Shown here piece after piece: positions 27,070 to 36,364 of a DNA stretch of 64,000 nucleotides. Positions within the stretch are counted from its first letter, which is position 1, and every line of letters starts with the position of its first letter. The translations under genes and the position numbers were made by a program. The notes below the pieces were generated by a model that worked only from the letters and a program-made list of their open reading frames with translations, was not told where the DNA came from and did no database searches. Source of the stretch: Mycobacterium sp. URHD0025 (lineage in GTDB: Bacteria; Actinomycetota; Actinomycetes; Mycobacteriales; Mycobacteriaceae); NCBI RefSeq assembly GCF_000426065.1, contig NZ_AUEQ01000013.1, positions 248,001 to 312,000 of the forward strand. The letters are read 5' to 3'.

Positions 27070-28476
27070 GTGACGAAGACATTCGCCGGCGCCCGTCTTC
27101 GCCGGCTACGTGACGAGAAAGGCCTGACGCAGGTCGCGCTGGCGCGCGCTTTGGGATTGTCGACGAGCTACGTCAACCAACTCGAGAACGACCAGCGACC
27201 GATCACGGTCCCCGTGCTGCTGGCCCTGTCCGATCGCTTCGATCTGCCCACCCACTACTTCGCGCCGGATGCTGATGCGCGGCTGGTTTCGGACCTGCGC
27301 GAAATCCTGGCCGACGGTGCCACCACCGCGCAGGTCGAGGAGCTTGTGGCCCGCATGCCCGAGGTCGGCCAAACCATGGTCAGCATGCACCGTCGCCTGC
27401 ACGATGCCACCGCCGAACTGGAGGCTGTGCACGGACAGGCCAACCTGGATGCGCAGACGGGTGCGCAGCAGCCCATGCCCTTCGAGGAAGTGCGCGACTT
27501 CTTCTACGACCGCCGCAATTACATCGACGCTCTCGACCGCGCCGCCGAGGACCTCTTCGCACGTCACCGGCTACGGATCGGCGGGCTCGACCGCCAACTG
27601 GCCGAGCTGCTGTCCGCCGAGTACCGCATCTCGGTCATCGTGGACGACGGCGATGTCCTGGGCCCCGGCATGAAACGCCGGTACCTGCCCGAGGCGGGCA
27701 CGCTGTACGTGGCGCGGTGGCTGCTACCCGGCCAGCGCGCGTTTCAACTCGCCACCCAGATGGCCTTGGTGATGCACTCCGAACTGATCAGCACCATCGT
27801 CGCCACAGATGACCAATTGAGCTCAGAGGCAAGGGATGTGGCGCGGATCGGGCTGGCCAACTACTTCGCCGGTGCCCTGCTGCTGCCCTACCGGATGTTC
27901 CTGGCCGCCGCCGAGGAGTTGCGGTACGACATCGATCAGCTCGCCCGCCGCTTCGAGGTGGGATTCGAGACGATCTGCCATCGCCTGTCGACCCTGCAGC
28001 GCCCGGATGCGCGCGGGGTTCCGTTCATCTTCGTCCGTACCGACAGCGCGGGGAACATCTCGAAACGTCAGTCCGCCACTGCTTTTCACTTCTCCAGGGT
28101 GGGTGGAAACTGCCCGCTGTGGGTGGTACACCATGCATTCTCTCGCCCTGGCGAATTCCTGACCCAAGTGGCCCAGATGCCCGACGGACGCAGCTACTTC
28201 TGGATCGCGAAGACCTCGGTCTCCGTGCCGAGCCGCTACCTCGGCACGTCCAAGAGCTTCGCGATCGGCCTCGGCTGCGATCTGAGCCATGCCGACAAGC
28301 TCGTGTATTCAGTGGGCGTCGACCTTCGCAACCCCGAGGCCACTGTGCCCATCGGAGCGGGTTGCCGGGTCTGCGACCGGCCCACCTGCCCGCAACGCGC
28401 CTTCCCATATGTGGGCAGACCAGTTGTTGTCGACCCACAGACCAGCACCAATCTTCCCTACTCCTCCACCGTTTGA
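27070..28476 (+). CDS. prpR: Methylcitrate-cycle regulator PrpR (RamB family)
   Basis: 468 residues from a GTG (VTKTFAGARLRRLRDEKGLTQ). The N-terminal HTH_XRE domain is at about 10-65. A helical middle domain follows, and the C-terminal short-chain acyl-CoA-binding (ScfR/DUF2083-type) region contains the four-cysteine cluster-like GAGCRVCDRPTCPQRAFP plus C412-type residues upstream (ALGLGCDLSH context). It activates methylcitrate and glyoxylate genes on propionyl-CoA. Frames extending upstream to 26731 are antisense to prpD. An ATG at 27034 is a second possible start. Confidence 0.92.
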   Translation: MTKTFAGARLRRLRDEKGLTQVALARALGLSTSYVNQLENDQRPITVPVLLALSDRFDLPTHYFAPDADARLVSDLREILADGATTAQVEELVARMPEVGQTMVSMHRRLHDATAELEAVHGQANLDAQTGAQQPMPFEEVRDFFYDRRNYIDALDRAAEDLFARHRLRIGGLDRQLAELLSAEYRISVIVDDGDVLGPGMKRRYLPEAGTLYVARWLLPGQRAFQLATQMALVMHSELISTIVATDDQLSSEARDVARIGLANYFAGALLLPYRMFLAAAEELRYDIDQLARRFEVGFETICHRLSTLQRPDARGVPFIFVRTDSAGNISKRQSATAFHFSRVGGNCPLWVVHHAFSRPGEFLTQVAQMPDGRSYFWIAKTSVSVPSRYLGTSKSFAIGLGCDLSHADKLVYSVGVDLRNPEATVPIGAGCRVCDRPTCPQRAFPYVGRPVVVDPQTSTNLPYSSTV

Positions 28477-28622
28477 GCAGCGTTGCCGATGGTGGGGGTC
28501 ACCCTGCTTTGCGCCATCTGTAGAACGCTCGGATGGAGAATCCAGGCCACCCGGCCGCGAGGACGAGTCCTCACAGATCAGGAGCAAACCACACCTGAGC
28601 CAATTTCCTCCATTCAATCTCC

Positions 28623-28636
28623 GCATCAATTGATGC
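28623..28636. promoter_or_regulatory. 14-base perfect palindrome before the DapA-family gene
   Basis: GCATCAATTGATGC, about 85 bases upstream of the lyase start. It is the only perfect palindrome in this gap and probably a regulator's operator. No regulator gene lies within this cluster, so the binder is unlinked or is a neighbour such as PrpR acting outside its usual motif. Confidence 0.45.
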
Positions 28637-28720
28637 CAAACAGATGTTGGACACGCATCGGCGGCTGATCGTACTGTGGCCGGGATCGCAGATAGCCAGA
28701 ACTGTGACCTAGGAGGTCCC

Positions 28721-29689
28721 TTGCCCACCTTCACGCCCGATGAGCTGGCTCAACGCCTCGGCTCCGGACTCTTGTCGTTCCCGGTAACCCACTTCACCGT
28801 AGATCTGGCGGTCGACGAGGACGCTTACCGCGCGAACATCGCCCGGCTCGGCGCGCATGCGGTCGCCGGCTTGTTCGCCGCCGGTGGGACCGGCGAGTTC
28901 TTCTCGCTGACACCCGAGGAGATCGACGTCTTGGTTCGGGCGGCCGTGTCCAGCGTCCCGACAACGACTCCAGTACTGGCGCCGGCCGGTTTGGGAACCC
29001 GGCAAGCCGTCGCGATGGCCCGCGCCGCTGAGGACGCCGGGGCCGACGGCGTACTGCTCTTTCCGCCGTATCTGACCGAGGCGTCACCCAAAGGGCTGGG
29101 CGAGTATGTACGGAGCGTCTGCGAGAGCACGTCATTGGGTGTCGTGGTGTACAACCGCGCGAATGCGATCTATCCCGCTCCAGTGTTGGCTCAGGTCGCC
29201 GAGTCCTACCCCAATCTGATCGGCTTCAAGGACGGGGTCGGTGATCTCGAAGCGATGACACGCGTACACGCCACGCTCGGTGACCGCTTGGTCTACATCG
29301 GCGGACTTCCCACCGCAGAATTGTTCGCGGTGCCCTATCTCGAGCTCGGCGTGACAACTTACAGCTCGGCGATCTTCAACTTCCTACCCGAATTCGCGCT
29401 CGCCTTCTACGCCGCGGTGCGGCGGCGCGACGCGGCAACCGTCCGCCGGTGCCTCGACGAAATTGTGTTGCCCTATACAGCCATTCGTGACCGGCAGCCC
29501 GGATACGCGGTCAGCATTGTCAAAGCTGGCATGCGCCTGACCGGACACTCCGCCGGCCCCGTCCGGCCACCGCTGACCGACCTGGACCATAACGAATCCG
29601 CCTTGCTCGCCGAAATCATCAGCCGCGCAAATGTTCTCACCGAACAGCTGGACCCAGATCTTACCCGCCTGGCCGGTGCAGCACCATGA
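28721..29689 (+). CDS. DapA-family lyase, 5-dehydro-4-deoxyglucarate dehydratase-like (KdgD type)
   Basis: 322 residues from a TTG start that follows a perfect AGGAGGT at 28711-28717; the protein begins LPTFTPDELAQRLGSGLLSF, where KdgD proteins begin. The DHDPS barrel shows the GGTGEF phosphate/carboxylate loop, the catalytic Tyr in VVYNRANA and the Schiff-base Lys in LIGFKDGVGD. Family enzymes convert 5-dehydro-4-deoxyglucarate to 2,5-dioxopentanoate, but no glucarate or galactarate dehydratase is nearby. The transporter, M24 and RidA neighbours suggest another, nitrogen-containing substrate (inference). Confidence 0.85.
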   Translation: MPTFTPDELAQRLGSGLLSFPVTHFTVDLAVDEDAYRANIARLGAHAVAGLFAAGGTGEFFSLTPEEIDVLVRAAVSSVPTTTPVLAPAGLGTRQAVAMARAAEDAGADGVLLFPPYLTEASPKGLGEYVRSVCESTSLGVVVYNRANAIYPAPVLAQVAESYPNLIGFKDGVGDLEAMTRVHATLGDRLVYIGGLPTAELFAVPYLELGVTTYSSAIFNFLPEFALAFYAAVRRRDAATVRRCLDEIVLPYTAIRDRQPGYAVSIVKAGMRLTGHSAGPVRPPLTDLDHNESALLAEIISRANVLTEQLDPDLTRLAGAAP

Positions 29690-29887
29690 CCGAGTGCCTT
29701 CTGTCGTTCGACGCCGGTCAGCACCGCCGCGATCGAACGACGCCATCTCCCGATTGTCTATCAGGGTGTTCCGTCACCGCCGATTCCCACCCAACTCGGC
29801 ACACCGGAATGAGAATCAACCGGTCTCGCCTGACGACTCGACGGCCGTTTGCACCTTCTTGCCCACTCTCGTGAGGACCGATAACCG

Positions 29888-30742
29888 ATGGTCACATCCA
29901 ATCACTACCCCGACACAGCCGCCGGCACACCGGTGACGACGCTGATGTCGGCTGCCGCCCGAACCCCTCGTCGTGCCACGATCCGCCGCGACACACTCAT
30001 CACCGCTGCGAAGGCTGTCACCGGAATCGTCGGGCTCCTCGGCCTATGGCAGCTCGTGGTCGTCATCGCCAAGCCACCCGAGTTCATCCTGGTCGGACCG
30101 ATCGACGCGTTCGCCGAATTGGCCAGACGGCCCGAATACTTCGCCAACAACGCCTACATCACACTTCAGGAGGCCCTGGCCGGTTTCATTCTCGGAACAG
30201 CGTTGGGAGTCATCTGCGGGGCCCTGCTGCACTACTCACCGACATTGAGAACGTTCCTGTATCCGGCCCTGGTTGCGATCGACACTATCCCCAAAGTTGC
30301 TCTCGCGCCCCTGTTCATCGTGTGGTTCGGCTTCGGATTCGAGTCCAAGGCCTTCGTCGCGATGGCCATCGCGTTCTTCCCCCTGGTGATCAACACCTAT
30401 GATGGCCTGGCCTCGGTACCGCACGAATTGAAGGAACTGGCCCGCATCAACCGGGCGACGAGCATTCAGCGCATGACGAAGATCGAATTCATCTATGCGC
30501 TTCCCTCGATCTTCTCCGGCGCGAAGATATCGATCTCCCTGGCTGTCGGCGGTGCGGTGGTCGGTGAATTCATCGCCGGCTCAAAGGGTCTCGGGTATGT
30601 GATCATGCTGGCCAACAGCCAGGTGGATCTGGCCTCGATGTTCGCGGCGTTCATAGTGCTGGCATCGATTGCCCTCATTCTCTTCTTCGTCGTCGACCTG
30701 GCCGGCCGAAAACTCATGCCGTGGAAAAGCCATGCCAAGTAA
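29888..30742 (+). CDS. ABC transporter permease (TauC/SsuC-like)
   Basis: 284 residues with about six transmembrane helices. The EAA-type loop (ELKELARINRATSIQRMTKIEF) contacts the ATPase. It belongs to the nitrate/sulfonate/taurine-type importer family. The binding-protein gene begins inside its last codons, with 11 bases of overlap. About 200 bases separate it from the lyase, so it may have its own promoter there. Confidence 0.9.
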   Translation: MVTSNHYPDTAAGTPVTTLMSAAARTPRRATIRRDTLITAAKAVTGIVGLLGLWQLVVVIAKPPEFILVGPIDAFAELARRPEYFANNAYITLQEALAGFILGTALGVICGALLHYSPTLRTFLYPALVAIDTIPKVALAPLFIVWFGFGFESKAFVAMAIAFFPLVINTYDGLASVPHELKELARINRATSIQRMTKIEFIYALPSIFSGAKISISLAVGGAVVGEFIAGSKGLGYVIMLANSQVDLASMFAAFIVLASIALILFFVVDLAGRKLMPWKSHAK

Positions 30743-31796
30743 CACCGACGCCCCGAAGAACGCCATGATGAAGAAAGCACGCAAGCTCGCCGCGTTGCTG
30801 TCAGCCGTCGCGGCCACCGCGTGCATGGTCTCGGCCTGCGGAGCCGACCGCTCGGAGAATTCGATGTCCTTGATGGTCGATGTCGGATATCTGCCCAAAC
30901 ATGCACCGTTCTTTTCAGCCGTGCACCGGGGCTTTTTCGCGGCCGAGGGACTGGATGTGACCGTCATGCCCGGCTCCGGTTCCAGCAATACCGTGGCCGC
31001 CGTCGAGACCGGGCGGGTGGATGCCGGTTGGGCGGATTTCGGTGTCACCGTGATGAATCAGGGCCGCGGCGCCAAGGTGAAGCAGGTGAACCTGCTGCAG
31101 GCGAAGTCTGCCTACGCCGTCGTCAGCATGGATGGCAAAGGGATCAACACCTGGGCCGACCTCAAAGGAAAGACGGTGGCAACCGAGGGCGCCGGTGCCA
31201 TGACTTCCATGTGGCCGTACGCACTGAACAAACTCGGGCTGCAAGAACGCGACGTCAACGTCGTCCACGCGGCCAGCAGCGCCAAACTGCCCGGCCTGCT
31301 GTCCGGACAATGGGACGCCACCCTGGCCCTGTCGGTTTCGGACGCGCCGGCAATCGACGCCCTCGGAAAGACCCCGGTGGTCCTGCGGTGGCGAGATCTC
31401 GGAATCGATTTGTACGGCAACGGAATCATCTTCTCCGACGAGAGCCTCAAGAATCGGCCGGACCGGGTCAAGAAGTTCAACAACGCACTCCAACACGCCT
31501 TCCTCTGGTCCTGCCAGAACCCGGAGGCCTCCGCCGAGGACTTCCATCGCGAGGTCGAGGGTTACGAGACCAAGACCGTGGTCAAGGCACTCGACGAACA
31601 ATGCTCGCTCAACTGGCCGGACGACAGCCCCAACAGCCAGTTCGGCACCATGTCCGATGCCGGAGTCCAAAAGATGATCGATATCTGTCACAACTTTCTC
31701 GGGCTGGACAAGAACATCTCCGTCAACCCCTCGCAGGTGTACAGCGACGCCTTCGTCTCTCCCCTCTCCAGGGGCGAACACATCACCCCGCCCTGA
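30732..31796 (+). CDS. ABC transporter substrate-binding lipoprotein (NMT1/THI5-like)
   Basis: 354 residues starting at an ATG inside the permease gene. The signal sequence ends in the lipobox VSAC, so it is a membrane-anchored lipoprotein. The mature part is an NMT1/SsuA-type binding protein (VDVGYLPKHAPFFSAVHRGFFAAEGLDV, then two lobes). This group binds small amino, sulfonate, pyrimidine or aromatic compounds. It works with the flanking permease and ATPase. Confidence 0.88.
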   Translation: MPSNTDAPKNAMMKKARKLAALLSAVAATACMVSACGADRSENSMSLMVDVGYLPKHAPFFSAVHRGFFAAEGLDVTVMPGSGSSNTVAAVETGRVDAGWADFGVTVMNQGRGAKVKQVNLLQAKSAYAVVSMDGKGINTWADLKGKTVATEGAGAMTSMWPYALNKLGLQERDVNVVHAASSAKLPGLLSGQWDATLALSVSDAPAIDALGKTPVVLRWRDLGIDLYGNGIIFSDESLKNRPDRVKKFNNALQHAFLWSCQNPEASAEDFHREVEGYETKTVVKALDEQCSLNWPDDSPNSQFGTMSDAGVQKMIDICHNFLGLDKNISVNPSQVYSDAFVSPLSRGEHITPP

Positions 31797-31812
31797 CCCG
31801 ATCGGAGACCTC

Positions 31813-32592
31813 ATGAATATTCCGAACGCCATTTCAGTGAATCAGGTAGGAGTCAGCTTCCGCTCTCGCGACGGCCAGACGAACGCCGTCCTTGAGGGGG
31901 TCGACTTTGCCGTTCGCCACGGCGAATTCGTATCCATCGTCGGACAGTCTGGCAGCGGGAAGACCACGCTGCTGAAGACCATCTCCGGGCTACAGCCGCC
32001 GACCGCGGGGAACGTCTCCGTCAAAGGTCGCCCGATATCTGACGGCGTGGAAGACATCTCCATGGTGTTCCAAGCACCGGTGCTGCTGCCCTGGCGCAAC
32101 AACCTCGACAACGTCCTTCTCCCGTTGGAATTCCGCGGCAAGCGCGACGCCGCAGCCAAGCGGTACGCCAAGCAGCTTCTGGAGATGGTCGGGCTGGCCG
32201 GCAAAGAGAAGCGCTACTCCTACGAACTGAGCGGCGGAATGCAGCAGCGGGTGGCGATCTGCCGCGCCCTGGTGTCGAACCCGGAGTTGCTGCTGATGGA
32301 CGAGCCGTTCGGCGCGTTGGACGCGATGACGCGCGATTCGATGAATTTCGAAATCCAGAGGATCTGGCAGCAAGCTGGATGCAGCGTGCTATTCGTCACC
32401 CACAGCATCTCCGAAGCCATCTGGCTCGCAGATCGAGTGGTGGTGGTCGGGGGCAGGCCCGGTCACATCGTCGCCGACATCCCCATCGAACTTCCTCGAC
32501 CACGATCGAAGGAACACCGCTACTCCCCCGAATTCGCTGAGTACGTAACCGAAATCGAGTCCCACATCGGAGTCACCGCAGGCATCAGCTGA
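31813..32592 (+). CDS. ABC transporter ATP-binding protein (TauB/SsuB-like)
   Basis: 259 residues. Walker A is GQSGSGKTTLL, the Q-loop is MVFQAPVLLPW, the signature is LSGGMQQRV, Walker B is LLLMDEPFGALD and the switch histidine is in FVTHS. It drives the importer encoded just upstream. All motifs are intact. Confidence 0.93.
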   Translation: MNIPNAISVNQVGVSFRSRDGQTNAVLEGVDFAVRHGEFVSIVGQSGSGKTTLLKTISGLQPPTAGNVSVKGRPISDGVEDISMVFQAPVLLPWRNNLDNVLLPLEFRGKRDAAAKRYAKQLLEMVGLAGKEKRYSYELSGGMQQRVAICRALVSNPELLLMDEPFGALDAMTRDSMNFEIQRIWQQAGCSVLFVTHSISEAIWLADRVVVVGGRPGHIVADIPIELPRPRSKEHRYSPEFAEYVTEIESHIGVTAGIS

Positions 32593-32639
32593 ACCAGCGA
32601 GCCAACTCCAATTTTCCAGCTCGAAAGGAACTGATCACC

Positions 32640-34301
32640 TTGTTGCATCTCACCGCCGATCCGAAGCTCCTGTTGGACGAGTTCAACCTCGACCCCCAGC
32701 GAAGCCTGCTTTTCTCGGCCATCCGGTTGGATTCGAATCCGCTGGTGTCACCGCTCGTCGCAACCCGAGGAGACGATCGCCTGCTGTTGGTGCGGCAGCA
32801 GGAGCAGGGCAATGTTCTCTCCGCCGGCGTCCCCGCACAGCGGATCCGCTTCTACGCCCCGTGGGTCACCATCGACCCTCGCCCGGTAGCCGACGTGCCG
32901 GTGGCCGAGTCACTCACCGAACTGGTGGCCGAGCTGGCCCGCACAGAGCAGGTGCGCCTGGCCCACGATGTGGTGTACAGCCATTTCCTCACTCTCGCCC
33001 CCTCGGTTGATGTGACGATCGAGCGCCGCGGTCCGCAGCCGGTCCGCATTCACCAGGTCCGCATCGACGATGTCGCCGCCAGATTCGCCAAGTGGCGCGC
33101 ACACGGGGCCGAAGTGGCGGCCCAGTTGGTTTCCGGCATCGCACATCTCGATGGAATCGAGACAGAGTTCGGCGCACCCGATACCCGGTTCCGCCGTCTT
33201 GCCTCGATCGCCGCCGAGCGATCGATCGGCACCTGCCTCATCGCCGCGCCGCCGAATTTCACCGAGGTGACCGGCATGCCCTGCCTCCCCGGGGCACTGG
33301 CACTGTGGCGACCGGAATCCGACACCGTCCTGATCTTCACCATCAATGACGGCGACGGTGACACCGCTGAGCAGGTCTACGGTCCAATCGTCGGCGAATC
33401 CGCCTCACTCGCTGACGCGATCACCACCGGCGCAACCGATCGACGCGTTGGCATCGAAGAGGAATGGGTGTCGGTCGGTCTGGCGCAGGAGCTGATCGAC
33501 GCCGGCATCGAGCTGATACCGGTATCCGGGGAACTGGCTCATTGGCGCGACGTGCGCGACAACGAAGACCTCCCGTTCCAGCTGATCGCCGCGCGGACAA
33601 GCGTTTACGCCATCGAAGAGGCTCTGGATTGGGCCGACCGCCAGATCACCGCGGGGATCAAGCTGACCGAACTCGACATCTTCGACCGCTACCTCGGTCA
33701 CGTCGACCAGTTCCGTCGCGAGAACAACATTCCCTTCGACGTGGACCCCTATTTCACCAACCTGCACTCGTCGAACCGCATGCTCTTCCCTGGTCCGCCT
33801 GTCGACTTTCCGATCGACCAGAGCACCACGTGCATCCAGCTGGACGCCGGGGTTCGGGTCAGCATCGATGGGGTCACCCTGGCGACGTCGGACATGGCCC
33901 GGTCCCTGCCACGCACCCCCGAAGCGAAAGAGGCGTACGGATTCTTCTTTACCGTCGTCCGCGACGGGATCATCGGCCAGTTGCGACCCGGCGTAATATG
34001 CGAGAACGTCCATGAGGGCACCATGCGATTCCTCGAGCCGCATCTGCCGCGAATGATCGAGATCGGCATGCTCGGTGACGACATCGACTTCACCACCATC
34101 TACCGCAGGCGCAACGTCGGGCACCTCATGGGTAAGCAGGAGTCCTTCGCCAACGAACTCCGGCCCGGCTACAAGCACACCCTGGACGTCGGCTCCTATG
34201 GAGCCGCAGAGATTCCGTGGCGGTACAACAATGCGGCCATCGGCACCGAAGACATGTGGTACATCGGCCGCGACCGCACCTACGTGCTCACCCAGCGGTG
34301 A
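32640..34301 (+). CDS. M24-family metallopeptidase-like (creatinase/Xaa-Pro aminopeptidase fold)
   Basis: 553 residues from TTG, with AAAGGA upstream. A long N-terminal region is followed by a pita-bread domain from about residue 310. The metal site looks kept: an Asp in QLDAGVRVSIDG, D-x-x-R in SDMARSLP, the His in NVGHLMGK, and Glu in AAEIPW and GTEDMW. M24 enzymes outside peptide degradation include creatinase and ectoine hydrolase. Being linked to an importer and a lyase, it probably hydrolyses an imported C-N compound rather than proteins (inference). It is longer than ordinary Xaa-Pro aminopeptidases. Confidence 0.82.
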   Translation: MLHLTADPKLLLDEFNLDPQRSLLFSAIRLDSNPLVSPLVATRGDDRLLLVRQQEQGNVLSAGVPAQRIRFYAPWVTIDPRPVADVPVAESLTELVAELARTEQVRLAHDVVYSHFLTLAPSVDVTIERRGPQPVRIHQVRIDDVAARFAKWRAHGAEVAAQLVSGIAHLDGIETEFGAPDTRFRRLASIAAERSIGTCLIAAPPNFTEVTGMPCLPGALALWRPESDTVLIFTINDGDGDTAEQVYGPIVGESASLADAITTGATDRRVGIEEEWVSVGLAQELIDAGIELIPVSGELAHWRDVRDNEDLPFQLIAARTSVYAIEEALDWADRQITAGIKLTELDIFDRYLGHVDQFRRENNIPFDVDPYFTNLHSSNRMLFPGPPVDFPIDQSTTCIQLDAGVRVSIDGVTLATSDMARSLPRTPEAKEAYGFFFTVVRDGIIGQLRPGVICENVHEGTMRFLEPHLPRMIEIGMLGDDIDFTTIYRRRNVGHLMGKQESFANELRPGYKHTLDVGSYGAAEIPWRYNNAAIGTEDMWYIGRDRTYVLTQR

Positions 34302-34306
34302 TACCC

Positions 34307-34780
34307 GTGAACACCACACCACATGACACCCCCCACGAGCGGCTCACCTCGCTGGGCCTGACCTTGCCAAAGTTGGGCGCGCCTGCCTACGCATATGAGG
34401 CGACCACCCGGCACGCAGACCTGCTGTTCGTATCCGGGCAGATCTCCCGCAACGACGACGGCACGATCTTCAGCGGCACAATAGAACCCGACGATGCGCC
34501 CGAAGTGGGTTGGACAGCGGCACGACTCGCCGCGCTGAACCTGCTCACCCGGATCGATCAGGCAGTGGGGCTCGAACACGTCCAGCGGATCCTCAAACTC
34601 AACGTCTGGATCGCCAGCTCCGACAGCTTCACCGACCAGCCTTCAGTCGCTGAAGGAGCGTCCCAACTGCTTGTCGATGTGCTCGGGACCGCAGGCGCAC
34701 ACGCCAGGACCGCGTTGCCTGTACACGTGCTGCCGAAAGGAGCCCTGGTCGAACTGGATGCGATCGTCGCCGTGAAGTAA
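34307..34780 (+). CDS. RidA/YjgF/YER057c-family protein
   Basis: 157 residues from a GTG five bases after the M24 stop. The YjgF fold is visible (LLFVSGQISRNDDG, NVWIASSDSFTDQP, ARTALPVHVLPKGALVELDAIV). RidA proteins hydrolyse reactive enamine/imine intermediates. Its place as last gene of a catabolic operon suggests that the pathway makes such an intermediate. The conserved Arg of canonical RidA is seen in HARTALP. Confidence 0.88.
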   Translation: MNTTPHDTPHERLTSLGLTLPKLGAPAYAYEATTRHADLLFVSGQISRNDDGTIFSGTIEPDDAPEVGWTAARLAALNLLTRIDQAVGLEHVQRILKLNVWIASSDSFTDQPSVAEGASQLLVDVLGTAGAHARTALPVHVLPKGALVELDAIVAVK

Positions 34781-34817
34781 CGGCCATCCGCAACCAAAGG
34801 GCGGGAGATGAGAAGTT

Positions 34818-34860
34818 GCGATCCGCACGGTAACCCACCATCCACCCGTGCGGTTATCGC
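34818..34860 (+). terminator. Hairpin after the ridA gene
   Basis: GCGAT and CCGCACGG pair with CCGTGCGG and ATCGC, with a TT bulge and a 15-base loop, 37 bases after the stop. It probably ends the importer operon, but it also lies 50 bases before the next start and could act in that 5' region. Confidence 0.6.
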
Positions 34861-34910
34861 ATCTCTTCCCACACCTGCAACGCCGAGCAGGTGTGCGCTC
34901 CCCGAACCCG

Positions 34911-35630
34911 ATGCGGAACAATGGACCGGTGGACTGCGTGGTGGCACGAGAGGCGCTTTCGGCACGCCTCGACGGGGAACGAGAGCCGGTCCCCTCGGCG
35001 CGCGTCGACGAGCATCTACGTGATTGCCCGGACTGTGCTGCCTGGTACGACAAGGCCGACATCCAAGCCCAGCAGCTACGCGATCTGGCCAACACCGGAT
35101 TGATCGGCGCCGTGAGCGGACGCCCCAACCGCAGGGCCACCGCGCTGGCCGGACTCGGACATTGGCTGCGCCGGCACCTGCTCGCCATCGCGATCGTCGT
35201 CATCGGTGCTGCCCAGGTGATCCTGGCGGTCGCCCAGGCGGTCGGCATCAACTTCGGAATGGTTGCCGCACATCATGGATCGGCCAGTGGAGCACATCTA
35301 CTGAACGAGTCCACCGCGTGGTCGGCGGCGCTGGGAATCGCGACGATCGCCATGGCGTTCCGCCGCCGGATCGCACCCGGTCTCGCCTGCGTCTTGGTGA
35401 TCTACTGCGGATTCCTCGCCTATTACGTGGCATCCGATGCGCTCGCGGGTCAGGTGACCCCGGTCCGGGCACTGAGTCACGTGCCGGTGGCGTTGGCTGC
35501 GGTCGTTTCAGTCTGGGCGTCCCGCGCGAACCGCCCGCACGACCCGTCACCACGGAGTGGTGAAGATGACGAGTCAGGTGCCGCAGGACCGAGCCGTCCT
35601 CACCTCCGCGCAGCGGATGATGCGGCCTGA
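34911..35630 (+). CDS. Zinc-finger membrane protein, putative anti-sigma factor
   Basis: About 239 residues. The N-terminus carries a zinc anti-sigma motif: a Cys at residue 9, then H-x3-C-x2-C in HLRDCPDC. Four hydrophobic segments follow (around LLAIAIVVIGAAQV, WSAALGIATIAMAF, GLACVLVIYCGFLAYYV and VPVALAAVVSVW). This is the architecture of membrane anti-sigma factors. It sits at the edge of the copper locus, 6 kb from sigC, for which M. tuberculosis has no well-established anti-sigma. Pairing with SigC is an inference from location. It is convergent with the DUF5134 gene, four bases apart. GTG at 34929 is another possible start. Confidence 0.75.
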   Translation: MRNNGPVDCVVAREALSARLDGEREPVPSARVDEHLRDCPDCAAWYDKADIQAQQLRDLANTGLIGAVSGRPNRRATALAGLGHWLRRHLLAIAIVVIGAAQVILAVAQAVGINFGMVAAHHGSASGAHLLNESTAWSAALGIATIAMAFRRRIAPGLACVLVIYCGFLAYYVASDALAGQVTPVRALSHVPVALAAVVSVWASRANRPHDPSPRSGEDDESGAAGPSRPHLRAADDAA

Positions 35631-35634
35631 GCCG

Positions 35635-36276
35635 CTACAACATCACGCCGAACATGATGGCCATGCCCGCGGCCATCATTGACCCGCACAGCGTGCCGAA
35701 ATGTGAGAACGGCGGAGCATCTGGCTGCTGACGTGCGGCGAAGTAGCGGTACAGCCACACCGCCGCGGCGATCACGAAACCTATCGTCAACAGCCAGTTG
35801 ATGGCAGAAATCCAGAGCGGCGACACCGAGGCGTGCTCCATGGCCATCACCGTCCCGCCGCCAGAGTGCCCGGCCATGTGCATCACATGCATGTCGCCGG
35901 AACCCTCTGCGGCGACCGTTTCCGTATGCCGCCCAAGCACATTGCCGTTCATGACCGCATACATCCAGCCCATGGCCAACATCATCGCGGCGTGATAGCC
36001 GTCGAGCATGCGGCCGTGAGTCGTGCGGGACCTCAGCAAGCCGGCCAGGAACCATATGGCGGCGGCCAGGAAGAAGAACATCGGGCCGAGTGTCGGCAAC
36101 TCGGCCCCACGCGGCCAGGCCATCACCATCATCGCGATGGCCATCACCAAGTGGAGCAATTGGCCCACCGCAGCGCTCGGACGACCACGGGAACCGACCA
36201 AGGCGTACACGCACTCGGCGGCGCTCAGGGCGAACAACACCGTCACAACCCAGCGGAGCGCGACATCGGCGATCAT
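35635..36276 (-). CDS. DUF5134 membrane protein, Met/His-rich
   Basis: 213 residues with about six transmembrane segments. A hydrophilic loop around residues 125-150 is rich in Met and His (MHVMHMAGHSGGG then MAMEH), a composition typical of copper-binding extracytoplasmic loops. The ATG follows AGGATCC. Transcribed from one of the four GGGAAC-N17-CGACYA promoters and divergent from the CopD-CtaG gene. Function unknown; copper handling is inferred from composition, promoter and neighbours. Confidence 0.8.
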   Translation of the reverse strand: MIADVALRWVVTVLFALSAAECVYALVGSRGRPSAAVGQLLHLVMAIAMMVMAWPRGAELPTLGPMFFFLAAAIWFLAGLLRSRTTHGRMLDGYHAAMMLAMGWMYAVMNGNVLGRHTETVAAEGSGDMHVMHMAGHSGGGTVMAMEHASVSPLWISAINWLLTIGFVIAAAVWLYRYFAARQQPDAPPFSHFGTLCGSMMAAGMAIMFGVML

Positions 36277-36321
36277 TCGGATCCTGTCTACCAAGAGTGT
36301 TGGGGTGCGTCGTCCTGTTGT

Positions 36322-36350
36322 TGGTCGCAGGCGCCGGCGCGAAAGTTCCC
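36322..36350 (-). promoter_or_regulatory. ECF-type promoter (SigC candidate) for the DUF5134 gene
   Basis: Read on the minus strand: GGGAAC (36350-36345), 17 bases, CGACCA (36327-36322), about 45 bases before the ATG. It shares GGGAACTTTC with the PPE1-operon promoter. Confidence 0.7.
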
Positions 36351-36364
36351 GCACCCAATCATTA

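Noticed and set aside
30821..31816. Plus-strand frame of 331 codons
   Set aside because: Out-of-phase shadow of the substrate-binding lipoprotein gene.
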